Source: MED-G105 sp038522945
Lineage (GTDB): Bacteria; Pseudomonadota; Alphaproteobacteria; Caulobacterales; Parvularculaceae
DNA: 64,000 nt
Direction of reading: 5' to 3'
NCBI GenBank assembly: GCA_038522945.1
Contig: JBCBJV010000010.1
Span: 55,763-119,762 of the forward strand
Every line of letters starts with the position of its first letter. Within the stretch, counting starts at the first letter, position 1. The notes below the pieces were generated by a model, which had not been told where the DNA came from, did not search any database, and saw nothing but the letters and a program-made list of their open reading frames with translations. The position numbers and the translations under genes are program-made. Positions 27,053 through 36,506 of the stretch are shown here, piece after piece.

Positions 27053-28600
27053 TCAGGCAGAAACGAAGGCGGCGGCGGCCTTTTCCCGAAGCAAGGCGAT
27101 TTCCGTTTCAGGCAAGAAAAAGCGAGAAAGATCAAGAATTTGATCCATGAGCTCCCGAGCGCGCTTGCGTTCATCGCCTTCGGCGGCGCGAATTTCACGC
27201 ACCACGTCACCGGCATATTGGCGGGTCTGGACGACCGACCGGCTGACCATAGGATCCGCCACGCCGGGCCGCTTCAGGCTTTGGGCGATCGACGCCGCAT
27301 CGCTCAGGAATTGCGCCGCCTGATGGGCCGCATCGGCAATGGAAAGATCGTGGGGCCGATTGATGTCTGGCCGCAGGGCACGCAAACGGGAGGACCCACC
27401 GGCGTGGCGCGTCGGCTGGGCATAGCGGATGGCAGCGAGAGCCTGCTCGCAAAATCGCTCCAGCGCGGACGCCGCAATATCCCGACTGGCTTCGACCCGG
27501 TTGGAGAAGACCCCGTCGCTGGCCTGTTCGGCTTCTTCGGCCATCCCCGACGCAAAATCACTAAACATCCGCAACCGGATTTTCGCATCATTGGCGTCAA
27601 ACGGTCCTTCCGCGTCCTTTTCCAACATGCGGGCAAGACCTTCCAGATCCCCAAATAGAAACTCCGACACGCCTTGGGCATCGGCAGCCATCTGTGGCAA
27701 GCTCTGGTCGCGGGCATTGAGCAGATGATAGTATAGGCGCAAACCCCGCCAGGGCCGATCGATCCGTGCCGCGACAAACAGCAAAATATAACAAGCCGTA
27801 TCCGGATTAGCTTGAAACGCCTTGGCGTAAGACCGGCGAACCTCGAAGATTTCTTCCTCGGTCAGGGAGACAAGTGGCCTCGCCAGGCGTTCTTTCAGCA
27901 GAGTGATTTCGCTCGCAAGTGGCAGTAACTGGGCAAGCTCAGCCATATCCTCAAATGCGCCGGTTTCGCCGCGCCCACCGCTCAGCCGTCGGATGATATC
28001 CGCGCGATAGCCTTCGCTCTCTTGGCAATGCTGAACAATTGTGGCGAGCCCGCGTGCAACGCGTTCACGAAAGGCAGTTGTCAGGCTATCAATTTCCGGA
28101 TCGAGCGCCGCAGAGGCGCCCATACTTTTGATCCGGGCTTCCAGATCGTCTGCAAGGCGGGCGGCTTCTTCTGTTGCCGGATCATTTTCGATAAGACGCC
28201 AAATGGGTGTCAAAGACGTTCGGGCAATGCGGCCCGGCCGCTTACGTCCACGCCGGGAGACGATCAGGAAATCCTCGACGGGCTCGATTAAAATGCGCAA
28301 GGCCGATTGAGCTCGCGCCGGAAAGGCCCCGCCCGCATCACTGATCAGGGGGCGGAGGGACGCTAGCAACGCTTCGTGGGGCAGACCACTTTGCGTCCCC
28401 TGGGCCCGATCCTGATCAATGGCGGTGAACAAGCGTTCGGCTGATCTCAACGGCAGCACTTCCAAAAACGCGTCAAGCCGCTTGCGCTTGGCGGGTGAGA
28501 GGCCCCGAAAAGCAGGATCGTCTCTTTCCGTGGTCGGACCAACATACCGGCGCCCTTTACCGGCAACAGACGCCGCGCTTTCAACGGAATGGCTACTCAT
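27053..28600 (-). CDS. Unknown 515-residue protein, largely helical and soluble
   Basis: No family is recognised. The protein has no membrane segment or signal peptide and is rich in Ala, Arg, Glu and Leu, with long predicted helices. Distinct segments are DDPAFRGLSPAKRKRLDAFL near the start, GRKRPGRIARTSLTPIWRLI in the middle and EGDERKRARELMDQILDLSRFF near the end. Codon use looks like the neighbours. It stands alone, with spacers of about 200 and 310 bases on either side, and a long inverted repeat lies 38 bases upstream of its ATG. Confidence 0.75.
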   Translation of the reverse strand: MSSHSVESAASVAGKGRRYVGPTTERDDPAFRGLSPAKRKRLDAFLEVLPLRSAERLFTAIDQDRAQGTQSGLPHEALLASLRPLISDAGGAFPARAQSALRILIEPVEDFLIVSRRGRKRPGRIARTSLTPIWRLIENDPATEEAARLADDLEARIKSMGASAALDPEIDSLTTAFRERVARGLATIVQHCQESEGYRADIIRRLSGGRGETGAFEDMAELAQLLPLASEITLLKERLARPLVSLTEEEIFEVRRSYAKAFQANPDTACYILLFVAARIDRPWRGLRLYYHLLNARDQSLPQMAADAQGVSEFLFGDLEGLARMLEKDAEGPFDANDAKIRLRMFSDFASGMAEEAEQASDGVFSNRVEASRDIAASALERFCEQALAAIRYAQPTRHAGGSSRLRALRPDINRPHDLSIADAAHQAAQFLSDAASIAQSLKRPGVADPMVSRSVVQTRQYAGDVVREIRAAEGDERKRARELMDQILDLSRFFLPETEIALLREKAAAAFVSA

Positions 28601-28637
28601 ACTCTACTTGTCCGCACATTTCTGTTCATTAACTGTG

Positions 28638-28677
28638 TTGATCAGTATCGATTTCGGTTGGTGCCGATATTGATCAA
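28638..28677. promoter_or_regulatory. Inverted repeat upstream of the unknown 515-residue gene
   Basis: Two 13-base arms (TTGATCAGTATCG and CGATATTGATCAA) are complementary except for one position, with a 14-base centre. The element is 38 bases from the minus-strand start at 28600, the usual place for an operator or a leader hairpin. Nothing else was recognised between 28601 and 28910. Confidence 0.45.
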
Positions 28678-28910
28678 TGTCGAAGTGTGATGGTCTGTTC
28701 AGGTCAGCGATCCAAACGGAATGTTTCACCTTCGCTATACTCTATCGCCTAAAGCACTCAGATTCCAGTCTGGATGCTTATTCCGGGCCAAGATATGCGC
28801 GGGCCGGACAGTCCAGTCCTTGAGGATGCGCCAGCGTTTAGAAGCCGCCTGCCCGCAGGCATCAACGCGTCTTCTGGTTGTGTCTTTTTGCGAAGTCTTG
28901 AGCGTAAGGC

Positions 28911-29846
28911 TTAAGCACCGGCAAAATCGCGTCGCGGGGCATGGGCTTGTCCACCTTTCCACTGACGCACGAATTCTTCCAGCTCAGGATCGCCACCTTC
29001 CGGCAGCACGATTTTGAGCTTCACCAATTGATCCCCGGGGGCGCCTTTGCGCGGCGGGGAAATCCCCCGCCCCTTCAGGCGCAGCACTGTGCCTGAATTA
29101 GCGTTCTTCGGCACTGTCACCGAAACGTCCCCGCCAATGGTTGGCACCGTGATACGGCCACCGAGCACCGCTTCGCGCAAGGAAATCGGTGCTTCCACAT
29201 GGATATCCAACCCATCGCGATCGAAGACCGGATGCGGTTTGATTTTCACTTCCACATAGACATCACCCGGTGCGCCACTGCCGAGGCTTTCGCCCTGGCC
29301 TTTCAGCCGCAAGGTTTGACCGTTTTCCAACGCCGCCGGGACCGAAATATTGAGCGTTCGCCCGTCAGGCATCGTGACTTTCTTCTTCGCCCCGAGCGCG
29401 GCATCAAGGAACTCGACTTCCAATCGGTACCGCAGGTCCCGCCCCCGCGCATTCGGGTTTTGGAATCCGTGGCTGCGCCCATCCCGGGGACGCGCCCCGA
29501 ACAAATCGGCGAAGATATCGCTAAGATCGGCAAAGTCGCCTGCTTGTCCCTGGCCGAAGGTCTGGTTGCCACCACCGTTGGCCGACCGGAAATCCCGATA
29601 ATTGAATTGCGGCCCGCGCTCGCGACCGTCTTCATCAATCTCACCGCGGTCAAACTTTCGCCGTTGCTGAGTATCGCCGATAATCTCAAACGCAGCGGAG
29701 ATTTCCTTGAACTTGTCTTCCGCCTTCGGATTGTCCGGATTGCGATCGGGATGGTACTGTTTGGCAAGCTTGCGGAAAGCCGCGCGGATATCAGAATCCG
29801 ACGCAGACGGGGCAACGCCCAGAACCGAATAAGGGTTTCTCGCCAA
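28911..29846 (-). CDS. DnaJ/CbpA-like co-chaperone without zinc finger
   Basis: The 311-residue protein begins with a J domain (NPYSVLGVAPSASDSDIRAA; the HPD motif is in KQYHPDRNP), then a Gly/Phe-rich segment (about 85-125) and two beta-rich client-binding domains with GDVYVEVKIKPHP and GGRITVPTIGGDVSVTVP. No CxxCxGxG zinc repeats are present, so it is of the CbpA type and would act with an Hsp70. The start is TTG at 29846, only two bases after the stop of the small ORF upstream, with a GAGG site inside that ORF, so translation is likely coupled. Confidence 0.92.
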   Translation of the reverse strand: MARNPYSVLGVAPSASDSDIRAAFRKLAKQYHPDRNPDNPKAEDKFKEISAAFEIIGDTQQRRKFDRGEIDEDGRERGPQFNYRDFRSANGGGNQTFGQGQAGDFADLSDIFADLFGARPRDGRSHGFQNPNARGRDLRYRLEVEFLDAALGAKKKVTMPDGRTLNISVPAALENGQTLRLKGQGESLGSGAPGDVYVEVKIKPHPVFDRDGLDIHVEAPISLREAVLGGRITVPTIGGDVSVTVPKNANSGTVLRLKGRGISPPRKGAPGDQLVKLKIVLPEGGDPELEEFVRQWKGGQAHAPRRDFAGA

Positions 29847-29848
29847 GA

Positions 29849-29977
29849 CTAAGCCTCACTCACATCGTCACTACCGAGGCACAGCAGCAGGGTGCCGGAA
29901 ACAGCGCGCCCGCCGGTGCCTACTGACCATTTAATCAGGTTCGCCGCAATTTGAAGAGCCTTACCGAACATTCCCAT
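29849..29977 (-). CDS. Candidate 42-residue protein coupled to the hybrid kinase
   Basis: The ATG shares bases with the kinase stop (TGATG), and the TAG lies two bases before the DnaJ-like TTG. The peptide starts MGMFGKALQIAANLIKWSVG and continues with a Gly/Arg turn and a hydrophobic stretch. The first 17 residues would form an amphipathic helix. Its exact fit between the two genes, with overlaps or near-overlaps at both ends, suggests it is translated. No known family is recognised. It could instead simply carry ribosomes from the kinase to the DnaJ gene. Confidence 0.5.
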   Translation of the reverse strand: MGMFGKALQIAANLIKWSVGTGGRAVSGTLLLCLGSDDVSEA

Positions 29978-31995
29978 CAAGCACCGCCCCCCCGGACGCG
30001 CTGGATCGGATCCTGAATTTCAATCGGTTCTGCGCCGGTTGAACGCGAAATTCTGTCTTGATTGCCTTCTGTTCCAGTATCCAGATTAGTCGCCGTCCCG
30101 GATTGTGGAGAATCGCCTCTAGGGGCTTCAGGTTTGACATTTTCTGGATTTGTCGATGTTTCCCCGGCAACCGGCGCGGACTGCTCGGCGCCGAGAGCTG
30201 TCCAGTTCAGAATGGCTGCTTTCAGCGTGTCTGCCCGGACGGGCTTGGTCAAAAAGGCGTTGGCGCCCGCTTCGATACTCCGGTCATTGTCATCCTGGCC
30301 AGCAGCGGCTGTGAGAGTGATGATCGGGACCCGGGCGTAGGGCTCGCTAGAGCGGCGGATTTCACGGGTCGCGGTCAAGCCGTCCATTTCTGGCATATTC
30401 ACATCCATCAGGACGACATCGAAGGGTTCTTTGCGCAGAGCATCGATCGCATCAAGCCCGTTTTCAACCCAGCGCAACTCAACGTTGAGCGGTTTCAATA
30501 ACGCAGCGACGACCTGGTAGTTCACCTGGTTATCTTCCGCTACCAGCACCCGAATCTGACGCTGGGCGCCTTCTTCATCGGCTACCTGATCGGTTTGCGG
30601 ATCTTCCGCGCTGTTGGAATTTGTTGACGCCTTTAGGTCTGGTATTGACGGTGCGCCTGATACAAGGGCCGCTTTGGCACACACCGGCCAGAACAAATTG
30701 ATCTGGAACGTGGTGCCTACACCCAGCATGGACCGCACACTGATCGTCCCGCCCATCGCCTCAATGATGTCCTTTGTTACCGCCAAGCCAAGGCCAGTCC
30801 CGCCGAACCGGCGCGAAATCGAGTTGTCGGCTTGCTCAAAGGCGTTGAAGATGCGCTCGCCTTGCTGCTCGGTCATGCCGATGCCGGTATCTGACACTTC
30901 AATCTTGAACGTCGCTACATTGGGTTGGTCCGGATCAATGTCGGACTTCATCCGGACAAGGACCGCGCCATTGTCCGTAAACTTGATTGCATTAGAGACA
31001 ATATTGCCGATGCACTGGCGCAACCGGACCGCGTCCAGCTCAACATAGGGGTGATCCACCTCGCGATCATCAAAATGGAGGGCCAGCCCCTTGGACTGGG
31101 CTGTTGGCCGATAGAGTTCCGTCGTCTGCCGAATGACGGCACGGACATCTTCCGGACGAGGCTCAAAAGTGAGCGCACCAGCTTCAGCTTTGGCATGGTC
31201 CAACACATCATTAAGGAGCCGCAATAACGACTCCCCACAATCGATGATGGTATCGACTTTTTCGCGCTTTGTCGGATCGTTGATCGTCGTCTGGAGTACT
31301 TGAGCCATCCCCAGTACCCCATTAAGGGGGGTACGAACTTCATGGCTCATGTTAGCCAGGAACCGTGTTTTTGACTGGCTGGCGAGCAACGCTTGTTCTC
31401 GTTCGTGGGTTGCATCTTCCATGGCTTTGGTAATTGCTTTCGTCTGCCGTCCCCGGGAAATGTACGCCGTGAGGGTCGCCGAAACCAAAACCACCGCTGA
31501 CACCAGGGGCAGTCCATTCTTCGTATCGAAAGAGAGGTAAGCACCAACGGCCAAAAGGCCCGCGATGTGAGGGCATGCCGCGGAAAAATAGATCAGGTGC
31601 GACTGTCCATTGTGAACGGTTAAATTGATCAGTGTGCCCCCCAGCAAAGCAACGACCGCGAAATAAACCTCTCGCCCGTCCAATGCCATCAGGAGAGGCA
31701 CTGGCAACAAGTACAAAAGCGAAATCAGAACACTGAGGCTTGCAAACCTCACTTTCCAATTTGTACTCACTACCTTTGGTGCTTGACCGAGAAAGTATCT
31801 ATAGAGAACAACTTCAAAAACAAAAAGGCTTGAAACCATGGCGCACCACCCATACCAGAAATGCTGGCTGGCTGGCGCGTAGGCCGTTAGAATGACGGCC
31901 ACAAGAAACGTCACCATCACCCGGAGTGTCAATTCTGACCGGGTGGCATCACCGGTTTGGCGGTACTCCAATAATGATGTGTCCGTTTGGGACAT
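29977..31995 (-). CDS. Membrane hybrid histidine kinase with receiver domain
   Basis: The 672-residue protein has five or six membrane segments (about 20-190), then HisKA (SKTRFLANMSHEVRTPLNGV), HATPase (SDTGIGMTEQQGERIF and FGGTGLGLAVTK) and a receiver (RVLVAEDNQVNYQVVAALL; phospho-acceptor Asp in DVVLMDVNMPEMDG). A variable, polar tail of about 70 residues ends it. The ATG at 31995 has AGG ten bases upstream; an in-frame TTG at 32004 is the alternative. It lies 78 bases downstream of the last GTA gene on the same strand. It lacks the PAS domains of CckA, so it should not be equated with that GTA regulator. Confidence 0.92.
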   Translation of the reverse strand: MSQTDTSLLEYRQTGDATRSELTLRVMVTFLVAVILTAYAPASQHFWYGWCAMVSSLFVFEVVLYRYFLGQAPKVVSTNWKVRFASLSVLISLLYLLPVPLLMALDGREVYFAVVALLGGTLINLTVHNGQSHLIYFSAACPHIAGLLAVGAYLSFDTKNGLPLVSAVVLVSATLTAYISRGRQTKAITKAMEDATHEREQALLASQSKTRFLANMSHEVRTPLNGVLGMAQVLQTTINDPTKREKVDTIIDCGESLLRLLNDVLDHAKAEAGALTFEPRPEDVRAVIRQTTELYRPTAQSKGLALHFDDREVDHPYVELDAVRLRQCIGNIVSNAIKFTDNGAVLVRMKSDIDPDQPNVATFKIEVSDTGIGMTEQQGERIFNAFEQADNSISRRFGGTGLGLAVTKDIIEAMGGTISVRSMLGVGTTFQINLFWPVCAKAALVSGAPSIPDLKASTNSNSAEDPQTDQVADEEGAQRQIRVLVAEDNQVNYQVVAALLKPLNVELRWVENGLDAIDALRKEPFDVVLMDVNMPEMDGLTATREIRRSSEPYARVPIITLTAAAGQDDNDRSIEAGANAFLTKPVRADTLKAAILNWTALGAEQSAPVAGETSTNPENVKPEAPRGDSPQSGTATNLDTGTEGNQDRISRSTGAEPIEIQDPIQRVRGGGA

Positions 31996-32011
31996 GTTGG
32001 TCAAGCCTGAT

Positions 32012-32033
32012 GGGTTGCGCGCATCGCAAACCC
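32012..32033 (-). promoter_or_regulatory. Hairpin in the leader of the hybrid kinase gene
   Basis: GGGTT(T)GCG pairs with CGCAACCC around the loop ATGCG, with a single bulged T. The element falls between the GTA g15 stop and the kinase start. It has no T tract, so it is not a good terminator; it may affect initiation or mRNA stability. Confidence 0.3.
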
Positions 32034-32073
32034 TATAAAAACTGGCTAAACGCGTGGTTAACTCACCATCCCA

Positions 32074-35000
32074 TCAAAATCTGTACGCCAAGGAAGCCGC
32101 ATCACCCGCTCCAGCCAGATCAGAAATCTGCGCGACTGACAAAACGACCTCCTGACCCGAAGGATCGCCACCCAAATCGTTAAGGATCATTTCCGATCCG
32201 TAAACGGTAGACATCTGATCAACGGTCCATTGGCGCAGCGCTTGTCCATTGTGAGTGACCGTCACCTGATACCGCTCAAAGGCCTCCGCAAGGGGTACAT
32301 CGGCCTCGCCCCAACCATCACCGCCAATCCGTGTCCGGCGGATCCATTCCAGCATTAAATCTCCGTTTACTTCCCTTACGGCAAGATGAACAGGCGATAA
32401 GGGTTTGAGCCCTCGCGCCTGCCAGACAGCCTCTTGCCGCGTAAACGGTCCATCCTCACTGGCACTAGACACCGGAAGCGCGCCATCGCCAGCCGTCAGG
32501 CTCAACGGGGTGTTGGCCAAATCGATGGAAAGCGGTACCGGGGTCAACGCATCCGCCAAAAGAACGATGGCGGCATTGGCATTTGCCCCAGCCATGGCGT
32601 CTTGTTCCGTGCCCGATTGACCCCGCAACAGCCCTGAAAGCTCCCAGGTTCCGTCCGGCTGGAGCGTCGCGTTCTTGTACTGGAGGATCTCAAACCGTCC
32701 GGTGCCCGTTTCGACCGCAAGTGCATTGGCACCTTCAAGAACGTCTTCCTCCGGCCGGGCAGCAAGCGCACCGGATGAAAGCCGTATCCGGACGGATTGG
32801 TCGAGAAATCGCCCGGACGGACCATGGGCAGGTCCCGGCGGGAGCGGTGTGCTGAGACGACCGAGGCCAGCAGGAATGTTGGCCCTTGCAATGGCCAAAA
32901 GGCTCTCTTGTCCACGGTAGAGGGCAACACTTCCCGGCCACGGATCAGAAAACGCAGCAAACCAGGCACTTGAGGGGTCATCCCCATCGCGCATCAATGG
33001 CAAATCGAGCAGGTAAAAAACCGGCGGTCCAGCGGCAGGTGCAGCTGGTGGCACACGAAACGAACTCCGTCCAAGGGGAACATCAAAAACTGACGGTGAA
33101 TAGCGTGCCGCTTCGATCTCCCGGGTAACACCATCAGTGATCGTTGTAATGCGGTAGGTGCGCTCAGCGCCATCGATTTCAGTGCTTATAAGGTCGCCCG
33201 GTTCAAACTGCGCCGCCGAGGGCGGCAAAGAAAATTGAACTGTCTCCCGCATCACTTGGGCATCGGCAAGGATCGTCCGCGTTCGCGCGCTCGCTTCGCT
33301 TTCATTCAGCACCACAGGCACATTCAGCCCTGCTTCGTGGCGGCCAGGGTTTGCCCCAGGACCAAGAGGGCTTGCCCCAGGACCTAGAGGGCTTGCCCCT
33401 GGGCTGAGGGGGATTGCCTCTCCCGTCCCGACAACGCCGTGGACAGGCGTGCGCGCTTCAGCAACGGCCGCTTCATAGTCGCCCCCCTCGTCGATGAACC
33501 CGAGCCGAAAGGCGCTGGGCGCAGCCGTTTCTTCACGGACAGCGACTGTGATGCGGGGGCCGCCCGCATCAACGAGACCGGCTTCACTCACCGCCGCGAT
33601 GAATCCGGACTGGCGTGCCTGGAACCGGAACCCACCTTCAGTCTCAACACAATCGATCTGATAAAGATCAGCTAGCGGATCAATCATCTCTCGCACACTC
33701 ATGGGCCGATCAATCACATAGCCCGTGAGCGTGCCGTCCACATGGGAGGCATCGATGGTCAGGCTCTGCCCATCGGGATCTGCCTCTTGGGCCAATTCCT
33801 TGAACAGGAGATCCAATGGTGCCCTTCCGAGCCGTCCGTTCAGCCAGTGACCTGTCTCCCAATTGTCCGCATCGCCCCAGATATCGCCCCGGGCCGGGAA
33901 AAACGGGAAGGGCCGCGCATCGTAAGCATAGGCATAAAGATACGCCGCATCCACCATCGTACCGCCGTAGACGGAGGAAATCGGATTGTTGCTTGCCTCG
34001 CGCCAAAAACTAAAGTGCGCTTCAAGAAACCGCCGCTGGATCAGATCATCCCGTGCCCCATTGGAAAACGGCGGCAAGCCGCTTTCATCGCTCTTTGCGT
34101 CCACAAAAACGTTCGGCGCATTAGCGGCCTTGTCCACGGCCCCGCAGCCGATTTCCGTAAATCGGATCGGTTTCATTTGCGGCTGCCAGGCGGTTGGGCT
34201 GGTTGCTTCGATCCCACCCGGACGATCGTAGTGGCTGTTGGACCACCAACCCCACAGATCCTTCGGCCGGAAAATCCAGTCTTTGCCATAGGCCCCATCG
34301 GAAATGGCGCTGCGGATTTGCGCGGTTCGGTCCCCATCGGTGGCGTAGAACCAATCAAAGCGTTCGCCGCCGCGGATGTTCCCTTTCAGGTACGCGAGAT
34401 CATAAGGGGACGTGGCGATTTCCCGATCAAGGTGGTCGAACCCGTCTCGCCAGTCCGCAAGGGGCATGTAGTTGTCGATCCCGATAAAATCGATTGTCGG
34501 GCTGGCCCACAACGGATCCAGATGGAAACTGACATCGCCAGACCCATCTGTAGGCTGATGGCCAAACCACTCCGACCAGTCGGCCCCATAGGAGATTTTC
34601 GTCCCGCTCCCGAGGATGGCGCGCACGTCGGCGGCAAGTGAGACGAATTCTCCAACAGCAGGGTAGTCTTTATTCTGATCGCGAACTGTAGAGAGACCGC
34701 GTAACTCTGACCCCAGGAGAAAGGACTCGACCCCACCCGCAGCCACACACAAATGCGCGCAGTGCAAAATAAATCGGCGGAAAGACCACTCCTCGGCGCC
34801 GATGTAGTCGACGCGATCACCGACACGGACAAAATCATTCGGCCGCGCGTTCCCGAAAAAGCCAGCAACATCGTTGGTTGCATCATTGGTCCCGTCCGAG
34901 CTCCAAGCCGCAATCCGGCCGCGCCAGGGAAAGCCCGGCGCATCCATGAGGATGAAGGGGTGGAACATGACCTGCAACCCGCGCGCGTTCAAATCTCGAA

Positions 35001-36042
35001 TAGCCTCAATGACGGCCTGGTCACTGGGCGTGCCACCATACGCTGCGCCGCCATCAATTTGGGTGATCAGGTGAGCCTCGTCCCGGTCCGTTGAGCTGAC
35101 TTCCCATAGATAGGGGCTTGTTTCCTTGGGGCGAAAATCAACGCCGGGGCGCAGTTTGCAATATCGAATGTCGAGGGTGTCCCCGAACCATGACACGATC
35201 AGCGAGACCGCTTTCAAGTTCGGGGCATTAGCCGTCAAGGCATCAACGGCCGCAACAAAGTCAGTGGTCGTTCCCGTGGCATGGGCATTTTCCGACGCAC
35301 TTATCCCTTCGCCTGCGATCCGCGAGACCGGCGTTGTTCCGTAGACAAACTCACCGGAGCCCGGGATCATGGTGACCGCCGTCAGCGCGTTTTCAAGGGC
35401 TTGCGGATCGCTATCCCGCAGTGATTTTTCAATCTCGAACGATAGTTGAGGAATGCGGTTGCCAAACTCCGCGAGGGGCAAATCCTCAACGACCACATAG
35501 GCAAGTCCCCGAAACGCTGGTGCGCTGCCTTCAGTTGCAACAATCAGGTCGTCGGGGCCTTGTGTTTCATCCCCGCGATAGATCCGGACATTGTACCTAG
35601 ACAGATCAATCAGTTTACCGTCCGCCCAGACCCGAGCGACCCGGTCGATCACGCCCTCGCAAAGTCCCACGGCAAAGGACGCAGAATAGGCATATTCGGT
35701 GACTTCGGTCACTGCGCGGGGGCCGCCTTTGCCGCCGACTGACTCAGAAGTTGTCTCAGAGGTTTCCTTGAAGTTTGTTGCCCAGATCAATTGCCCGGAA
35801 ATGCGGGCACGGCCATAGACCCGGAAGATCCCGGCGCCTTCCGTCGACGCCTGAACGGAAATACTCTCAAGTCGCGGGCCTTCAATGCGCCGACGGCGCG
35901 GGCCGAAAATCAGTGTATTGAGGGACGAGGTCGCATAGGCCGCGGCGGTTGAGGCAACCGTGCGCGCCACAGCCGCGCCAATGCCGACTTTCGCGATGCT
36001 GCCAACGGCACTCGCCGCTGTGGTCAGTAAAAGCTGCGCCAT
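32074..36042 (-). CDS. GTA g15: tail tip / host-specificity megaprotein
   Basis: The 1322-residue protein is the largest of the GTA cluster and corresponds to RcGTA g15 (gpJ-like baseplate/tail-tip protein). From about 400 to 720 it has a TIM-barrel-like region of the GTA type (ISYGADWSEWFGHQ, IDFIGIDNYMPLADWRDGFD and TEIGCGAVDKAANAP), followed by the tail-tip domains shared with phage J proteins (VIDRPMSVREMIDPLADLYQ). It should sit at the tail end and contact the recipient cell. A Pro/Gly-rich in-frame repeat lies near residues 872-896. Its ATG overlaps the g14 stop as TGATG. Confidence 0.93.
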   Translation of the reverse strand: MAQLLLTTAASAVGSIAKVGIGAAVARTVASTAAAYATSSLNTLIFGPRRRRIEGPRLESISVQASTEGAGIFRVYGRARISGQLIWATNFKETSETTSESVGGKGGPRAVTEVTEYAYSASFAVGLCEGVIDRVARVWADGKLIDLSRYNVRIYRGDETQGPDDLIVATEGSAPAFRGLAYVVVEDLPLAEFGNRIPQLSFEIEKSLRDSDPQALENALTAVTMIPGSGEFVYGTTPVSRIAGEGISASENAHATGTTTDFVAAVDALTANAPNLKAVSLIVSWFGDTLDIRYCKLRPGVDFRPKETSPYLWEVSSTDRDEAHLITQIDGGAAYGGTPSDQAVIEAIRDLNARGLQVMFHPFILMDAPGFPWRGRIAAWSSDGTNDATNDVAGFFGNARPNDFVRVGDRVDYIGAEEWSFRRFILHCAHLCVAAGGVESFLLGSELRGLSTVRDQNKDYPAVGEFVSLAADVRAILGSGTKISYGADWSEWFGHQPTDGSGDVSFHLDPLWASPTIDFIGIDNYMPLADWRDGFDHLDREIATSPYDLAYLKGNIRGGERFDWFYATDGDRTAQIRSAISDGAYGKDWIFRPKDLWGWWSNSHYDRPGGIEATSPTAWQPQMKPIRFTEIGCGAVDKAANAPNVFVDAKSDESGLPPFSNGARDDLIQRRFLEAHFSFWREASNNPISSVYGGTMVDAAYLYAYAYDARPFPFFPARGDIWGDADNWETGHWLNGRLGRAPLDLLFKELAQEADPDGQSLTIDASHVDGTLTGYVIDRPMSVREMIDPLADLYQIDCVETEGGFRFQARQSGFIAAVSEAGLVDAGGPRITVAVREETAAPSAFRLGFIDEGGDYEAAVAEARTPVHGVVGTGEAIPLSPGASPLGPGASPLGPGANPGRHEAGLNVPVVLNESEASARTRTILADAQVMRETVQFSLPPSAAQFEPGDLISTEIDGAERTYRITTITDGVTREIEAARYSPSVFDVPLGRSSFRVPPAAPAAGPPVFYLLDLPLMRDGDDPSSAWFAAFSDPWPGSVALYRGQESLLAIARANIPAGLGRLSTPLPPGPAHGPSGRFLDQSVRIRLSSGALAARPEEDVLEGANALAVETGTGRFEILQYKNATLQPDGTWELSGLLRGQSGTEQDAMAGANANAAIVLLADALTPVPLSIDLANTPLSLTAGDGALPVSSASEDGPFTRQEAVWQARGLKPLSPVHLAVREVNGDLMLEWIRRTRIGGDGWGEADVPLAEAFERYQVTVTHNGQALRQWTVDQMSTVYGSEMILNDLGGDPSGQEVVLSVAQISDLAGAGDAASLAYRF

Positions 36043-36506
36043 CAGGTAACTCCTGGAAAATCAAAAACACCGGCGATCCGGTCGAGCCACCAGCGGTTCA
36101 GCCAGCTTTCAATGACCATTCGCCCGGCATAGGCATGAATGAACGTATCGTCACCGCTGACGATCCCGCAGTGCTTGGCTGGTCCATTTTTCTCGATACG
36201 GAAGACCAACACCTCAGCTGGCATGGTCATGATGGGCTCAACCTGAATGAGATGACGCCGTGCAGCGGAAAGGAGTGGCTCTCGCAACGCATGACGTTCG
36301 TTCCAGTCGGGGCTATAGGGCGGCGGTAACTCCGGCTCAAACCCATAGGCCATGCGGTAAACACCGCGCACGAGGCCAAGGCAATCGCACCCCGCACCGA
36401 GGGCGCTTGCCTGGTGCAGATAAGGCGTACCAAGCCAGGACCGTGCTGTCTCAACGATGTGCGCTCGCGTTGGGGCAAGCGCTTTTGTTTCCAATTGGTG
36501 GGTCAT
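36042..36506 (-). CDS. GTA g14: NlpC/P60-family cell-wall peptidase
   Basis: The 154-residue protein has the NlpC/P60 catalytic Cys in LGAGCDCLGLVRGVYR (about residue 46) and the His in AKHCGIVSGDDTFIHAY. In RcGTA the equivalent protein is part of the tail tip and opens peptidoglycan during DNA entry. It overlaps g13 by ATGA and g15 by TGATG. Confidence 0.93.
   Translation of the reverse strand: MTHQLETKALAPTRAHIVETARSWLGTPYLHQASALGAGCDCLGLVRGVYRMAYGFEPELPPPYSPDWNERHALREPLLSAARRHLIQVEPIMTMPAEVLVFRIEKNGPAKHCGIVSGDDTFIHAYAGRMVIESWLNRWWLDRIAGVFDFPGVT

Noticed and set aside
29977..31995. CckA assignment for the hybrid kinase near the GTA
   Set aside because: It lacks PAS domains between the membrane part and HisKA, and its tail is different.
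33742..34641. 299-codon plus-strand frame inside GTA g15
   Set aside because: Shadow of the tail-tip gene, whose opposite frame has the GTA TIM-barrel motifs.
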